From assembly GCA_964580675.1 (NCBI GenBank), contig CAZOLI010000050.1, forward strand, positions 1 through 13,796: DNA of 13,796 bases, written 5' to 3'. This document shows positions 4,863-13,382 of this stretch, piece after piece. How positions within the stretch are numbered: the first letter of the stretch is position 1; each line of letters begins with the position of its first letter. Origin of the DNA: CAZOLI01 sp964580675 (lineage in GTDB: Bacteria; Planctomycetota; MHYJ01; CAYXQY01). The position numbers were made by a program, and so were the translations under genes. Under the pieces are notes generated by a model. That model did not search any database. It was not told the DNA's origin and saw only the letters and a program-made list of their open reading frames with translations.

Positions 4863-7076
4863 ATGCATGTAATTCGGCACATTTCGGTTGGGCTTCTCAT
4901 TCTGACTATCGGTCTCGGTCTTCATGCGCAGGAGCCCGAGCAATCATCGGACGATGCGATTACGGGGGTGGATCAAATTCTTCGTCACCTTCGAAACAAG
5001 AGTTTCTCCGTCAAGTTTTCGTCCGGGACCCTGCGAAAAGCGTTGGAGAAACTCAACGACGTTTCACGCATTCAATTCCGGGTCCATCCGGATACCCCTC
5101 ACACGTCCGTTCCCCCTCTGACGTTCAATGACGGTTCCATTCGAGAGCTGCTTACCTTTCTTCTTCAAAAAGACGACCTGGCGTGCCGCGTTCGGCAAAA
5201 ACATATTGTGATCGGCCGCCGCCCGGACATCCGAGAATTTGATTCCCGGATATACGACACACGTTGGTTATCGTTCCCGGAAAAAATAGAGCGGAAGTAT
5301 CTTCCGTATCACAGAAAAAACAACGAAAGTCACGTTCCCGACAGGTTTCAGAAAAAACTGTGCGACGAATTGTCGTCTATTCTCAGGAAGAACCGGTGGG
5401 TGAACCCGGGTGTTGATGCTCCCGCCATGTCCCGACAAAAAACCTTTATTACGAAGAGGAATCAACAATACATCGTTTGGGGGGATCAGCGGTCGCATCG
5501 ATTGATCGAGGGTATTTTCCGCCAGGTTCGTCGATTTCTCCAGGAAAATTTAAAGATTTCGGGGGGGATGTTTCTTGTTCCCGGCGAAATGGTTCAACAT
5601 CTTAAAACGGGTCGAATTGAAAGCCAAAGAGACGGAAGAACCCTGTACGAAAAACTCCGAACACAATCGGTACAGCACCACCCGTTTTCGAAGCGTGCCC
5701 GAAACCTGCGCCAGATTACCGTAAAACAGTTCCGGTCCCCGTCGACCATCGTACAATTTGATTCTCAGTTGGCAACCGGAAATATCACCTTCGATACCGC
5801 CAGAAAAAAATTGTTACATGGGTTCGGGTTCCAGGTGCGGCCTTTTGTGGACCTGTCCGGGGATCGCGTTCTTCTTGATCTGCGCACGATCCGGCTGCGT
5901 ACGGACACTCCCGAGGAGACGTCCGTTATCCTCACGAAAACAGCGGGGGCCAAGAAGAAGGACGAGAAAGAGCCGGATCCGCACAAAAAGACGAAGAAAC
6001 TTCCGGTGATTCGGGAAAAAAAGAACAATATAGCCGGACAATTTGTACTGAAGAACGGGGAATGGATGATTCTTTCCGGAGGTCCCGTAATGGGGCCCGA
6101 TCGGTCCGGTAACCCGCATCTCGTTTTCATGGTTCACGTTGAACGGACTGAACCGGTTCGACGTCTGTTTCCCGACATATCAGACATGCTCCCGGTAAGA
6201 ACACCGAACAAGAGTCAAATATACAACCTCTGGCGCACAGGACCGCTTCTTCAGGGGTACTCGTTGCGGGGGCCATTTGTGCCGACGGATCCCGAGACGG
6301 ACCTCGAGAAAGGAAAGAAATTCGAACGACGGCCCATGACAACGGGATGGAACCGAAAACAGATGATAAGGCGCGTGAAAAACAAACTGGATCTCGAGGA
6401 AGAGCGTCGATCCGTGCAGTTCATGGAGCCTCACCAGATTTATGCACGGTTGAAGCAGGATCAGCACCAAAAATTGCGGGCACTCCTCCGGAAACACGGA
6501 GTGTTTCCGTCCAGGAACTGCCAACTCCGCGCCACGATCCACTCGGTACCGAACAGGACCGCGAACAAGATCGAAAAGAATTTTCCTCTGCGAACGCCAC
6601 TGTCCAGAAGCCAGATTCGCCGGTACCGAAACCGGTTTCGATCGGAGAAACCCATGACTCATCTGGGGACGTGGCATCTGGCGACGACCGGGCGATGGTC
6701 CGCAACCGTTGCGTCCATGGCATCGATAAATGGCGTCACGGAGTTAACTCCCGACACACACGCCGGGAAACGGTTCGTTGAACAGAAGCGAAACACCTTT
6801 CGTGCGGGCACGGCATTTGCCACCTCTTATTCTCCCGCATCCGGCGGGGATACCCCTTCGATACAGGTTCGCTTCCGTCACGGCCGCAAGAAGGAATCGC
6901 TTCAACTGCAGAATCAGCCAAAAAACGGAGACGTAATCGACCTCCCTCTTCAACTCATAAAAAAAACGTATAAATGGACGTTGAATAAATCCGGTGTTAT
7001 CCTGGACCGGATCTCGTTGGACGAATCGAACCGATCCCTGTTGCTCCAACTTTCCCCGAGAATCAATTCAAAATGA
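4863..7076 (+). CDS. Exported STN / secretin-like protein, paralogue 1
   Basis: The product has 737 residues. A signal peptide ends at about residue 22 (LGLHA|QEPE). Residues about 45-120 form an STN-like module (TLRKALEKLNDVSRIQFRV, then a second half ending RQKHIVIGRR). Residues about 194-230 resemble the small ring-building domain of secretins (YIVWGDQRSHRLIEGIFRQV). Residues about 231-428 resemble a secretin core: SPSTIVQFDSQLATGN, then GFQVRPFVDLSGDRVLLDL, then VLKNGEWMILSGG. A second, more diverged beta-rich unit spans about 550-725. The middle (360-385) is a Lys-rich linker. Residues 261-430 match the next gene's product (shared YExLR, SxRAR and ATGN[IV] motifs). The stop overlaps the next start as ATGA. 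The secretin relationship is pattern-based; a true membrane pore is not shown. A G7 run lies at 5561-5567. Other secretion genes are not seen nearby. Confidence 0.75.
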   Translation: MHVIRHISVGLLILTIGLGLHAQEPEQSSDDAITGVDQILRHLRNKSFSVKFSSGTLRKALEKLNDVSRIQFRVHPDTPHTSVPPLTFNDGSIRELLTFLLQKDDLACRVRQKHIVIGRRPDIREFDSRIYDTRWLSFPEKIERKYLPYHRKNNESHVPDRFQKKLCDELSSILRKNRWVNPGVDAPAMSRQKTFITKRNQQYIVWGDQRSHRLIEGIFRQVRRFLQENLKISGGMFLVPGEMVQHLKTGRIESQRDGRTLYEKLRTQSVQHHPFSKRARNLRQITVKQFRSPSTIVQFDSQLATGNITFDTARKKLLHGFGFQVRPFVDLSGDRVLLDLRTIRLRTDTPEETSVILTKTAGAKKKDEKEPDPHKKTKKLPVIREKKNNIAGQFVLKNGEWMILSGGPVMGPDRSGNPHLVFMVHVERTEPVRRLFPDISDMLPVRTPNKSQIYNLWRTGPLLQGYSLRGPFVPTDPETDLEKGKKFERRPMTTGWNRKQMIRRVKNKLDLEEERRSVQFMEPHQIYARLKQDQHQKLRALLRKHGVFPSRNCQLRATIHSVPNRTANKIEKNFPLRTPLSRSQIRRYRNRFRSEKPMTHLGTWHLATTGRWSATVASMASINGVTELTPDTHAGKRFVEQKRNTFRAGTAFATSYSPASGGDTPSIQVRFRHGRKKESLQLQNQPKNGDVIDLPLQLIKKTYKWTLNKSGVILDRISLDESNRSLLLQLSPRINSK

Positions 7077-9601
7077 GAAATACAACCACCCGAAACCATA
7101 CACTGGTCGCCGTTGCTTTATTGGCCCTCCTCATGCCGTTCATCCGGTCATCCGCAGTTGCACAGCAGGAACCGGCGTCACCGAATCAGCACGAGAAGCG
7201 AAACAACGTGTACCAGCAACTACGAGACGGTCGTGTGGACGTGGACGTCGAGGAGGCCCCGCTGGAGCAGATTCTTCGGCAAATTACGAAATCACTGGAT
7301 CTTTCGCTGACGTTCCTCGGCGAGGGCAAGAAACAACCTCGATTTTCCCTGACCCTGCAGGACGTACCCGCTCTGGCGGTTGTGCGTTTTCTCCTCCACC
7401 AGACCAGTTGGTTGAAACAGGTGCAACCCGAAGGGCTCCTCGTGGCACGGGGGGGAGAAATGCAAGATCACCTGATACTGGAACCCCATCAATTTCGGGG
7501 GATCTCGAAGAGAGACGGCGGTACGAACCGACTTCCCCACTCCAGCGGGAACGATTGGCTGAGAGATTCCGAACAGGAGGAGATCGGAATTGGTTACGTA
7601 TACAAAATGGCAAAATCTATGTTTAAAAAACTCAATCCCGGACAGGGGAAACTATATAACCTGAATCGGTCGAGAAAGAGGATCACTCTTCTTGGCCTCT
7701 GGAGCCACCATCGTTTGCTTCACCGGTTGATCGATCATCTGAGGACCATTGGGCGGCGATCCATTTCATTCCACGGGGGCCTGTTCCGGATTTCGTCCGA
7801 CGACGTTGACCGGCTGGAATCCATCTGGGGTCTGCATTCTCAAAAGGAGGGGGCCGAGGTGTACGAGACACTCCGGGAAAACGGGTCTATGCTCCACCGA
7901 ATTTCCACAAGAGCCCGGAGTGGTGAGCGCAGGCGGCTGTTGCAGTTTGAGGGGAAACGGATGCTGGCGAACATCGATCCACAGGTAGCCACCGGGAACG
8001 TGAGCTACGATATGAACACCGAACAAAAGCGGCAGGGAACGGGCGTTGTTCTGGTGCCGCACCTGAACGTACCGGGAAACCGTGTCTTCCTGAAATACCG
8101 ACTTCTCCGAAACCGGTACGAGGTTGATCGTGACCGACAAATGAATCTTCAATTGCCTCGATCCGGTTCCGGTAACGGCAAAAATTCGGGGTTTGATCCT
8201 GTACCCGTTCGGCGGGAATACGTAAATGAAGGGGGGGGCAGTCTGGTGATGAAGACCGATCAGTGGTTCGTCAAACACTGTGGGCCGATGTACGGTTCGG
8301 CGGACGAGACCCGTGGACACCTCGTGCTTGCGGTTCGGATACGGGAAAACGCAGAGGATCAAAAACTGATGAAACCAACCATTGCCGAACAGCGACGGCA
8401 AACGTTCCTGAACCGGCTGTCGAAGATTACCTACAAAAAACCAGATTCATTGGATCATGTTCCGGTTCGAGAGATTATAAAACACCTCCGGAACAAACTG
8501 GACATCAACGTCGCGGTAACGAACGAACTGCAAACCCGGCTCCGTGAGAACGACTTTGCGCTCCGTATCGAAAAAGAATCTTTATCCGTACGGATTCTAC
8601 TGGACAAAATCTCGGTAAATTTTCCCATAACGTATCGACCCTATTCCGACGTGCTGGTGATGCGCACCGGGAAAGAATCGGGACCGGGCTCAAACATCCT
8701 GCAGGTTTACAAAATGAAGCAGGTCATGCCCCCGGGAACGAACCTTGACCTCCCAAACGCGTTTAATCCGGCCGAAACGAATCAAAACAAAAAATCACCC
8801 AACAACCACGGATTTCTCGGCGGCTCGTTTACCGAAACCGGAAACCGAAACGACAAAACTTATCCGCTGGGAGACTCAAGGAAGTTTCGATCGTACCTAA
8901 AAAATCGAATTCTGCGGGTGGATTCAGGCCGACTGATATCTGGAAACATCCGCGTTGATGACGGAATACTTGCTGTTCGGCACGGCCGGAACATCCAGCG
9001 GGCGATACGGGATGTTATTTCGAAAAAGAACTTCTTTCCCCGAACCAACCGGCTGCTGAACGTGACCATTCAACGAGTTCCGAAGCAATCCTGGGTGCGT
9101 ATGCACCGGCGGTTTCCCGGCCAGAAACCGCTTTCCGAACAGGAGGAAAAACGTTACCGGGAGAATCGGAATAAGAGCCCATCGGGAACCCGCATTGGAT
9201 CCTGGACACTGTCCACCGCGGGTTTCTGGAAAGCGAGGGCATCGTCGGTACGGCGGACCAGGGGCATTTCGGATTACGACATCCAGGTGGCAACGAATGC
9301 CACATCGGCGAATCCGATTTTTCAATTCACCAAAACGGGATACGGATTTGAAATGCGGGCGACCGATTCCTCGTTCGACGACCGATCAAACGTGTTGCTG
9401 AAACTGTTCACGGGCAAAAAAACGGGGGATGTTTCCATTATTGATAAAGGTCTTTTCGGGGATCGATTAAGTGTACCGGTGGAATCACAAACGATTCCGT
9501 TGAGCTGGATATCAAACGGAAACAGTACCATACTTCATTTCTTCACACAGAACAGCGGAGAGGAATACTATGTCGCGAAAATATCGTATCGAAACCGGTA
9601 A
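7073..9601 (+). CDS. Exported STN / secretin-like protein, paralogue 2
   Basis: The product has 842 residues. A signal peptide ends at about residue 30 (SSAVA|QQEP). It has two tandem repeats of a module pair. The first is an STN-like domain (about 52-128: VDVEEAPLEQILRQITKSL) followed by a secretin-like unit (about 200-425: IDPQVATGNVSYD, then a second half with NRVFLKYRL). The second is an STN-like domain (about 450-535: VPVREIIKHLRNKLDINVAV to SDVLVMRTG), a short ring-type domain (about 620-650: VDDGILAVRHGRNIQRAIRD) and a second beta unit (about 662-830: DIQVATNATSANP). Motif order and spacing make it a tandem paralogue of the preceding product. The start overlaps that gene's stop by four bases, implying translational coupling. 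It carries G7 (7449-7455) and G8 (8231-8238) runs in frame. Function as a pore or an envelope ring is inference; no pilotin or ATPase is encoded nearby. Confidence 0.75.
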   Translation: MRNTTTRNHTLVAVALLALLMPFIRSSAVAQQEPASPNQHEKRNNVYQQLRDGRVDVDVEEAPLEQILRQITKSLDLSLTFLGEGKKQPRFSLTLQDVPALAVVRFLLHQTSWLKQVQPEGLLVARGGEMQDHLILEPHQFRGISKRDGGTNRLPHSSGNDWLRDSEQEEIGIGYVYKMAKSMFKKLNPGQGKLYNLNRSRKRITLLGLWSHHRLLHRLIDHLRTIGRRSISFHGGLFRISSDDVDRLESIWGLHSQKEGAEVYETLRENGSMLHRISTRARSGERRRLLQFEGKRMLANIDPQVATGNVSYDMNTEQKRQGTGVVLVPHLNVPGNRVFLKYRLLRNRYEVDRDRQMNLQLPRSGSGNGKNSGFDPVPVRREYVNEGGGSLVMKTDQWFVKHCGPMYGSADETRGHLVLAVRIRENAEDQKLMKPTIAEQRRQTFLNRLSKITYKKPDSLDHVPVREIIKHLRNKLDINVAVTNELQTRLRENDFALRIEKESLSVRILLDKISVNFPITYRPYSDVLVMRTGKESGPGSNILQVYKMKQVMPPGTNLDLPNAFNPAETNQNKKSPNNHGFLGGSFTETGNRNDKTYPLGDSRKFRSYLKNRILRVDSGRLISGNIRVDDGILAVRHGRNIQRAIRDVISKKNFFPRTNRLLNVTIQRVPKQSWVRMHRRFPGQKPLSEQEEKRYRENRNKSPSGTRIGSWTLSTAGFWKARASSVRRTRGISDYDIQVATNATSANPIFQFTKTGYGFEMRATDSSFDDRSNVLLKLFTGKKTGDVSIIDKGLFGDRLSVPVESQTIPLSWISNGNSTILHFFTQNSGEEYYVAKISYRNR

Positions 9602-11969
9602 CAGAGAGAGAGGAACATTCTCCGCTGTGCCGGGTTCCGGACAATTTGGACACCGAATGTTCCCGGGTGTTTTGCTGTTGCTGTTTCTCGTGATGTCCCT
9701 CCGGGTTACCGCTCAGAAGGAACACATTCCCGATCCGGTTCAGATGACCCGTTCCCAATCGGAGGAGGAAATTAGCGGGGGAAAAGCACGGTTGTTAATG
9801 GAGGATGCCCGACGACTGAAGAACAATGGTCGGCCGAAAAAGGCGGCGTTTCGGTATCAGGAAGTGCTGAACAAGAATCCCGGCGTCATGTTTCGCACGG
9901 AGGATCACCGGTTTATGCGGATCCACCGAAGAATTCGGCGTCAATTTGCAAATTGGCGGAAGAGCAACGAAGGTCAGTCTGTCCTGGAGCACCTGAAAAG
10001 TTACGTCCGCGGCAAGGCGAAAAAATTGTTTCAGGAGGGGCGGATCCCGGATCGAACCAAACCACTTCAAAAACTTGTCACCCGTTATTTTTACACCGAA
10101 GCCGGCCGGAAAGGGATGATTGAACTGGCTCGTTATCATTATCGAAACGGACAGTTCATCACCGCGGCCCGGTTATGGAAGCGTGTTCTGAACCACCAGC
10201 CGGATACGGAGAACACCTGTCGTTACCTTCTTGCTCTTCTTGTGTGTTATCGAACAGCCGGAATCCGAAAACGTGTCAAACGGATCCGGGAGAGGTTAAA
10301 GGAAAAACTTAAGGACCTTCCACCGGATCGGGCCGACCTGGTTCGGAAACGTATGCAGAACGTCCCCGCCAACGATGTGCAGAATCAGGATACGCCGAAA
10401 CCTGATAAAACCATGAACATTTCGTCCGGATCCAAAAATATCATCTGGTCTGTTCCGAGCCCGGAACAACTGCCCCTTGATCACCCGGACGATCCGTTTC
10501 TCGGAAAAAACGTGTTAAATGAACAACCACTGATCCGTTCCTTTCAGGAACAGGAGAGCAAGTACAGAAATTACCGGCCGTTGAATCTGCCGGATCGTGT
10601 CCTTTTGCAAACGGGAGCAAAGATCCGTTCCATACGGATCCCGTCAAACCGGGGATCCCGGTCCGGGAACGGCGTATCCCCGGGGGAGTTGAGCTGGGAA
10701 CGGAACGTCGAAGGAATGGTGGCTCACTCGAAGGAAGAGGAAGACACACTCAATGACCTGAGACAGAAAGGGGTGCAACGACTCGCACACTCGCAGAACC
10801 GGCTTTTCGTCACCCGGAAGAACAGATTAATCTGCTTCCACACGGCAAGCGGTGAACAGATCTGGATGACGAAACCACCGGAACCGGCGCAACACGTTCT
10901 GAACGGCAATCCTCTGATTTCGGGAGACCGTGTGTTCGTGCCGATGATTTCCTGGAGTGAAGATAAGATTCGTGTGTTTCTTGTCTGCTTTGGGAAGGAG
11001 GAGGGAAATTTCCGCTGGAAAACCTACATCGGTTCAAGAGCAACGGTCCAGGGAAAGAGGTGGAGGCCCCTTCAGCTGGATGACGTGTTGCCCGAAAGCA
11101 AGTTAAAAATGGCTGGAAACCAGATCGTGGTGTTCACCAACCTTGGATTCGTGGCCACCGTCGATCTGGCCCGTAAAGAACCGGACATGATAACGGATTA
11201 TTTTTACCGGGGAGTTAAACAACTGGCCAAAATACACGACGGTGATAACCAAAAGAAACCCGGTGAAAAAAAGATCAAGTGGTCGGTAAAAAACTCCGAC
11301 CTCCGGGGCACACGCTCCGCCCAATCAATAGGCCCCTATTTTCTGTTTTTGCCGAATGACATGCCGTTCCTGATGGCACTGGACGTTCATACCGGGAAAG
11401 TAAAGAACATCTGTTATGAGCCCAATGCCAGATACCTTGTCGGCGGGTCCGGAAACAACGACGAGCTCCGGCTGGTTCTGGTGAAAGACAACAGACTGGT
11501 GCGTTATCATCTGGGTCGGGATCCGTTTGAGGTCGAATCACGAACGGAGTTGCTGAACGCAAACTCGATTCTTGACGTCCGTCGCCGGGGAGGCCGATTC
11601 GTGGTCTCAACCGGTAACGAACTACACGTGGTTTCGACGGACGGCACCTCCCGGCTGATTGGTGCACTCGGTCACGGGAACGCCTTTCACGTTCTTCCGC
11701 GCAGGCGACAGATTCTTGTGTCCTCCCGTGGACGCGTCATAAGTCTTGCCGACGAGGAACGGTTTCGGAACCACGGGCAAACACTCTTTTCCAGGGATCA
11801 ACTCGGAAAGAACGGGATGCATTTCATCCGGTTGCTTGTGTACAACGAACGGACAAACTTCGCCAAACAGTACGTGGAAAAGGCCCTTTCGAAGGATCGC
11901 GATTTCCTTTCCGACGAACAACGGGAACGATTGAAGAATTTATGGACGACCCTTTCCCTTCGCAATTAA
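9570..11969 (+). CDS. Exported helical-repeat (TPR-like) and PQQ-type beta-propeller protein
   Basis: The product has 799 residues. The ATG at 9570 has a good ribosome binding site (GGAGAGGA at 9557-9564) and overlaps the previous gene by 32 bases. Its hydrophobic core begins only at about residue 30 and cleaves after RVTA|QKEH, so the n-region is unusually long. Met30 (9657) is an alternative start without a visible site. Residues about 70-250 are helical repeats (RRLKNNGRPKKAAFRYQEVL, then KLVTRYFYTEAGRKGMIELA, then NGQFITAARLWKRVLNHQP). This fits the planctomycete helical-repeat/PQQ family I know. Residues about 400-720 are a PQQ-like propeller (RLFVTRKNRLICFHTASGEQ, then LISGDRVFVPMI and repeated blade ends LVRYHLG, ELHVVSTDG). 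Blades of this type scaffold protein complexes (BamB) or bind quinone cofactor. Cofactor binding is not indicated here. The position suggests a partner of the two preceding exported proteins. Confidence 0.8.
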   Translation: MSRKYRIETGNRERGTFSAVPGSGQFGHRMFPGVLLLLFLVMSLRVTAQKEHIPDPVQMTRSQSEEEISGGKARLLMEDARRLKNNGRPKKAAFRYQEVLNKNPGVMFRTEDHRFMRIHRRIRRQFANWRKSNEGQSVLEHLKSYVRGKAKKLFQEGRIPDRTKPLQKLVTRYFYTEAGRKGMIELARYHYRNGQFITAARLWKRVLNHQPDTENTCRYLLALLVCYRTAGIRKRVKRIRERLKEKLKDLPPDRADLVRKRMQNVPANDVQNQDTPKPDKTMNISSGSKNIIWSVPSPEQLPLDHPDDPFLGKNVLNEQPLIRSFQEQESKYRNYRPLNLPDRVLLQTGAKIRSIRIPSNRGSRSGNGVSPGELSWERNVEGMVAHSKEEEDTLNDLRQKGVQRLAHSQNRLFVTRKNRLICFHTASGEQIWMTKPPEPAQHVLNGNPLISGDRVFVPMISWSEDKIRVFLVCFGKEEGNFRWKTYIGSRATVQGKRWRPLQLDDVLPESKLKMAGNQIVVFTNLGFVATVDLARKEPDMITDYFYRGVKQLAKIHDGDNQKKPGEKKIKWSVKNSDLRGTRSAQSIGPYFLFLPNDMPFLMALDVHTGKVKNICYEPNARYLVGGSGNNDELRLVLVKDNRLVRYHLGRDPFEVESRTELLNANSILDVRRRGGRFVVSTGNELHVVSTDGTSRLIGALGHGNAFHVLPRRRQILVSSRGRVISLADEERFRNHGQTLFSRDQLGKNGMHFIRLLVYNERTNFAKQYVEKALSKDRDFLSDEQRERLKNLWTTLSLRN

Positions 11970-12047
11970 TGACGGATCCGATTTCCTTAGAAGTAACAAA
12001 TGTTTGTAAGCAGGAGTGATTTGAGATTCGTTGATGACGTAAACTAA

Positions 12048-12083
12048 GATATCCCTTTCCGTACCCAAAAATACCGGGATATC
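12048..12083. repeat. Inverted repeat GATATCCC / GGGATATC
   Basis: Eight-base perfect arms (12048-12055 with 12076-12083) separated by 20 bases, in the 215-base gap between the operon and the next gene. There is no T-run after it on either strand, so it is not a standard terminator. It could be an operator or an RNA processing stem; its position 102 bases before the 12185 start leaves both possible. Confidence 0.4.
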
Positions 12084-12184
12084 AAATCCCCTTTACGCCG
12101 TGCCGGACAATCCTGGAACGCCATGAATCCGAATCTGACGTATTCAATTTTTTAAGTAACCTGTGTAATGGAGGTCATCCAACG

Positions 12185-13351
12185 ATGAACACAACGCGTC
12201 GGTACATTGTGTCCCTCATCCTGGTACTGTTCGGAAGTCTTTTCTTCTGTGGTTCATTGATCGGACAGAAACTTTCGGAAAAAGAGAAGAAAATTTTAAA
12301 CAACATCAACAAGAAGCTCTATGTTCATAAAAACCGGGGCATAGATTCCGCAAGGGCCGAAGTCAAGACCCTCCTGATGTACAATTGGGCCTACAGGGAA
12401 AAAGGCATCGAGATTTCGGGGGGCTGGCCGGTGATCGCGTATCACTGGGAATTCACGTTTCGGGCTCCCGACAATTACAGGGTCCGACTCGGTCGAACCG
12501 ACCTTCTAAAAGTGATGAACGATCACAGCCACGGTCATGCTTCCCAACAAAAACGGGGATTGAAACGGTTCAAGGACAATTCCGCTCTCCTCTTCGTCCG
12601 AAAATACAGAAAAATATTAAAGAAACGACTCTCCTTTTTGTTTCGACGATTTGTGGTCATAAAACCGTTCAAGCCCCGACAGAACAATGATCTTTACATG
12701 TACCTGAAGGAAAAAAAGAAGAGGGCGATTCTGGTGGAAAATTTCGGGGTACCGGAGGACGTCCGGTTCGTGTTCGACTACAAGGGCAATTTGCGCGGTA
12801 TACAGTTTGACCACCCGAAACTGGCCCCGTTCCCATACAATATCCAGGTGCCGGTGGAGGAGTTTAACGCGGAGACGAAAATGGCTTCCCCCTCCAGCAT
12901 TCGACCGTCCGCCCTGCTGACGAAATTTCAGAGTGATTGGGAGTTTTACCAGTACGGAGATCCCCTGAAAGAAAAACCGGAGCAGCCGGTTGCCGGCAAA
13001 TTTTACGGAGACAAAAAAGTCCGCATCGGAACACGGTTCCGTGGGAAGTTCATGTATTCGGCAATTGCCTCCCAATCGTCGAACAACAAGAAACTCAATG
13101 TGGTGTTTCCACGGAAAATAACCCTGGTTCAGAAGGGGGAAACTCATGACCACCGAAAATCCAAGGCGGAGGGGGGAGGATCAATTGAGACAAGCGGTGG
13201 TGCCAGTGGTGGGGGTTGGGGTTGGATTTACCAAAATACGTTCACCACCACCTACAGGGAACACATCATCTTCCAGAACCTGAACATAAACGGGCTCCAC
13301 GAGGAAAGTGAACTGAAAACCCGGCAGGCCATTCAGGAGAAAGACAAGTAG
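12185..13351 (+). CDS. Exported protein of unknown function, possible LolA-like fold
   Basis: The product has 388 residues. The start is supported by GGAGGT at 12170-12175, nine bases upstream. Signal peptide residues 1-27 end SLIG|QKLS. A nearby Cys (FFCGS, residue 22) does not fit a lipobox well. Residues about 55-110 (RAEVKTLLMYNWAYREKG, then WEFTFRAPDNYRVRLGRTD) resemble the opening of LolA/LppX-type outer-membrane-sorting folds, where a hydrophobic half-barrel holds lipid. This is fold-level inference only. The centre is rich in Lys/Arg, and a glycine-rich loop (GGASGGGWGW) lies near 338-347. The gene is separated from the operon by 215 bases, so it is probably a separate transcript. It converges with the HflC gene 31 bases downstream. 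A G6 run is at 12418-12423. Confidence 0.7.
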   Translation: MNTTRRYIVSLILVLFGSLFFCGSLIGQKLSEKEKKILNNINKKLYVHKNRGIDSARAEVKTLLMYNWAYREKGIEISGGWPVIAYHWEFTFRAPDNYRVRLGRTDLLKVMNDHSHGHASQQKRGLKRFKDNSALLFVRKYRKILKKRLSFLFRRFVVIKPFKPRQNNDLYMYLKEKKKRAILVENFGVPEDVRFVFDYKGNLRGIQFDHPKLAPFPYNIQVPVEEFNAETKMASPSSIRPSALLTKFQSDWEFYQYGDPLKEKPEQPVAGKFYGDKKVRIGTRFRGKFMYSAIASQSSNNKKLNVVFPRKITLVQKGETHDHRKSKAEGGGSIETSGGASGGGWGWIYQNTFTTTYREHIIFQNLNINGLHEESELKTRQAIQEKDK

Positions 13352-13382
13352 AAAACGACCCGAGCCGGGACGACTTCCCGAG

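Noticed and set aside
7766..8401. Antisense frame of 211 residues within paralogue 2.
   Set aside because: It is antisense to a gene with strong domain evidence and has no motif of its own.
9658..9702. Alternative start for the TPR/PQQ protein at its internal methionine near 9657.
   Set aside because: It would give a more typical signal peptide, but no ribosome binding site precedes it, while 9570 has GGAGAGGA at the correct distance. It remains possible.
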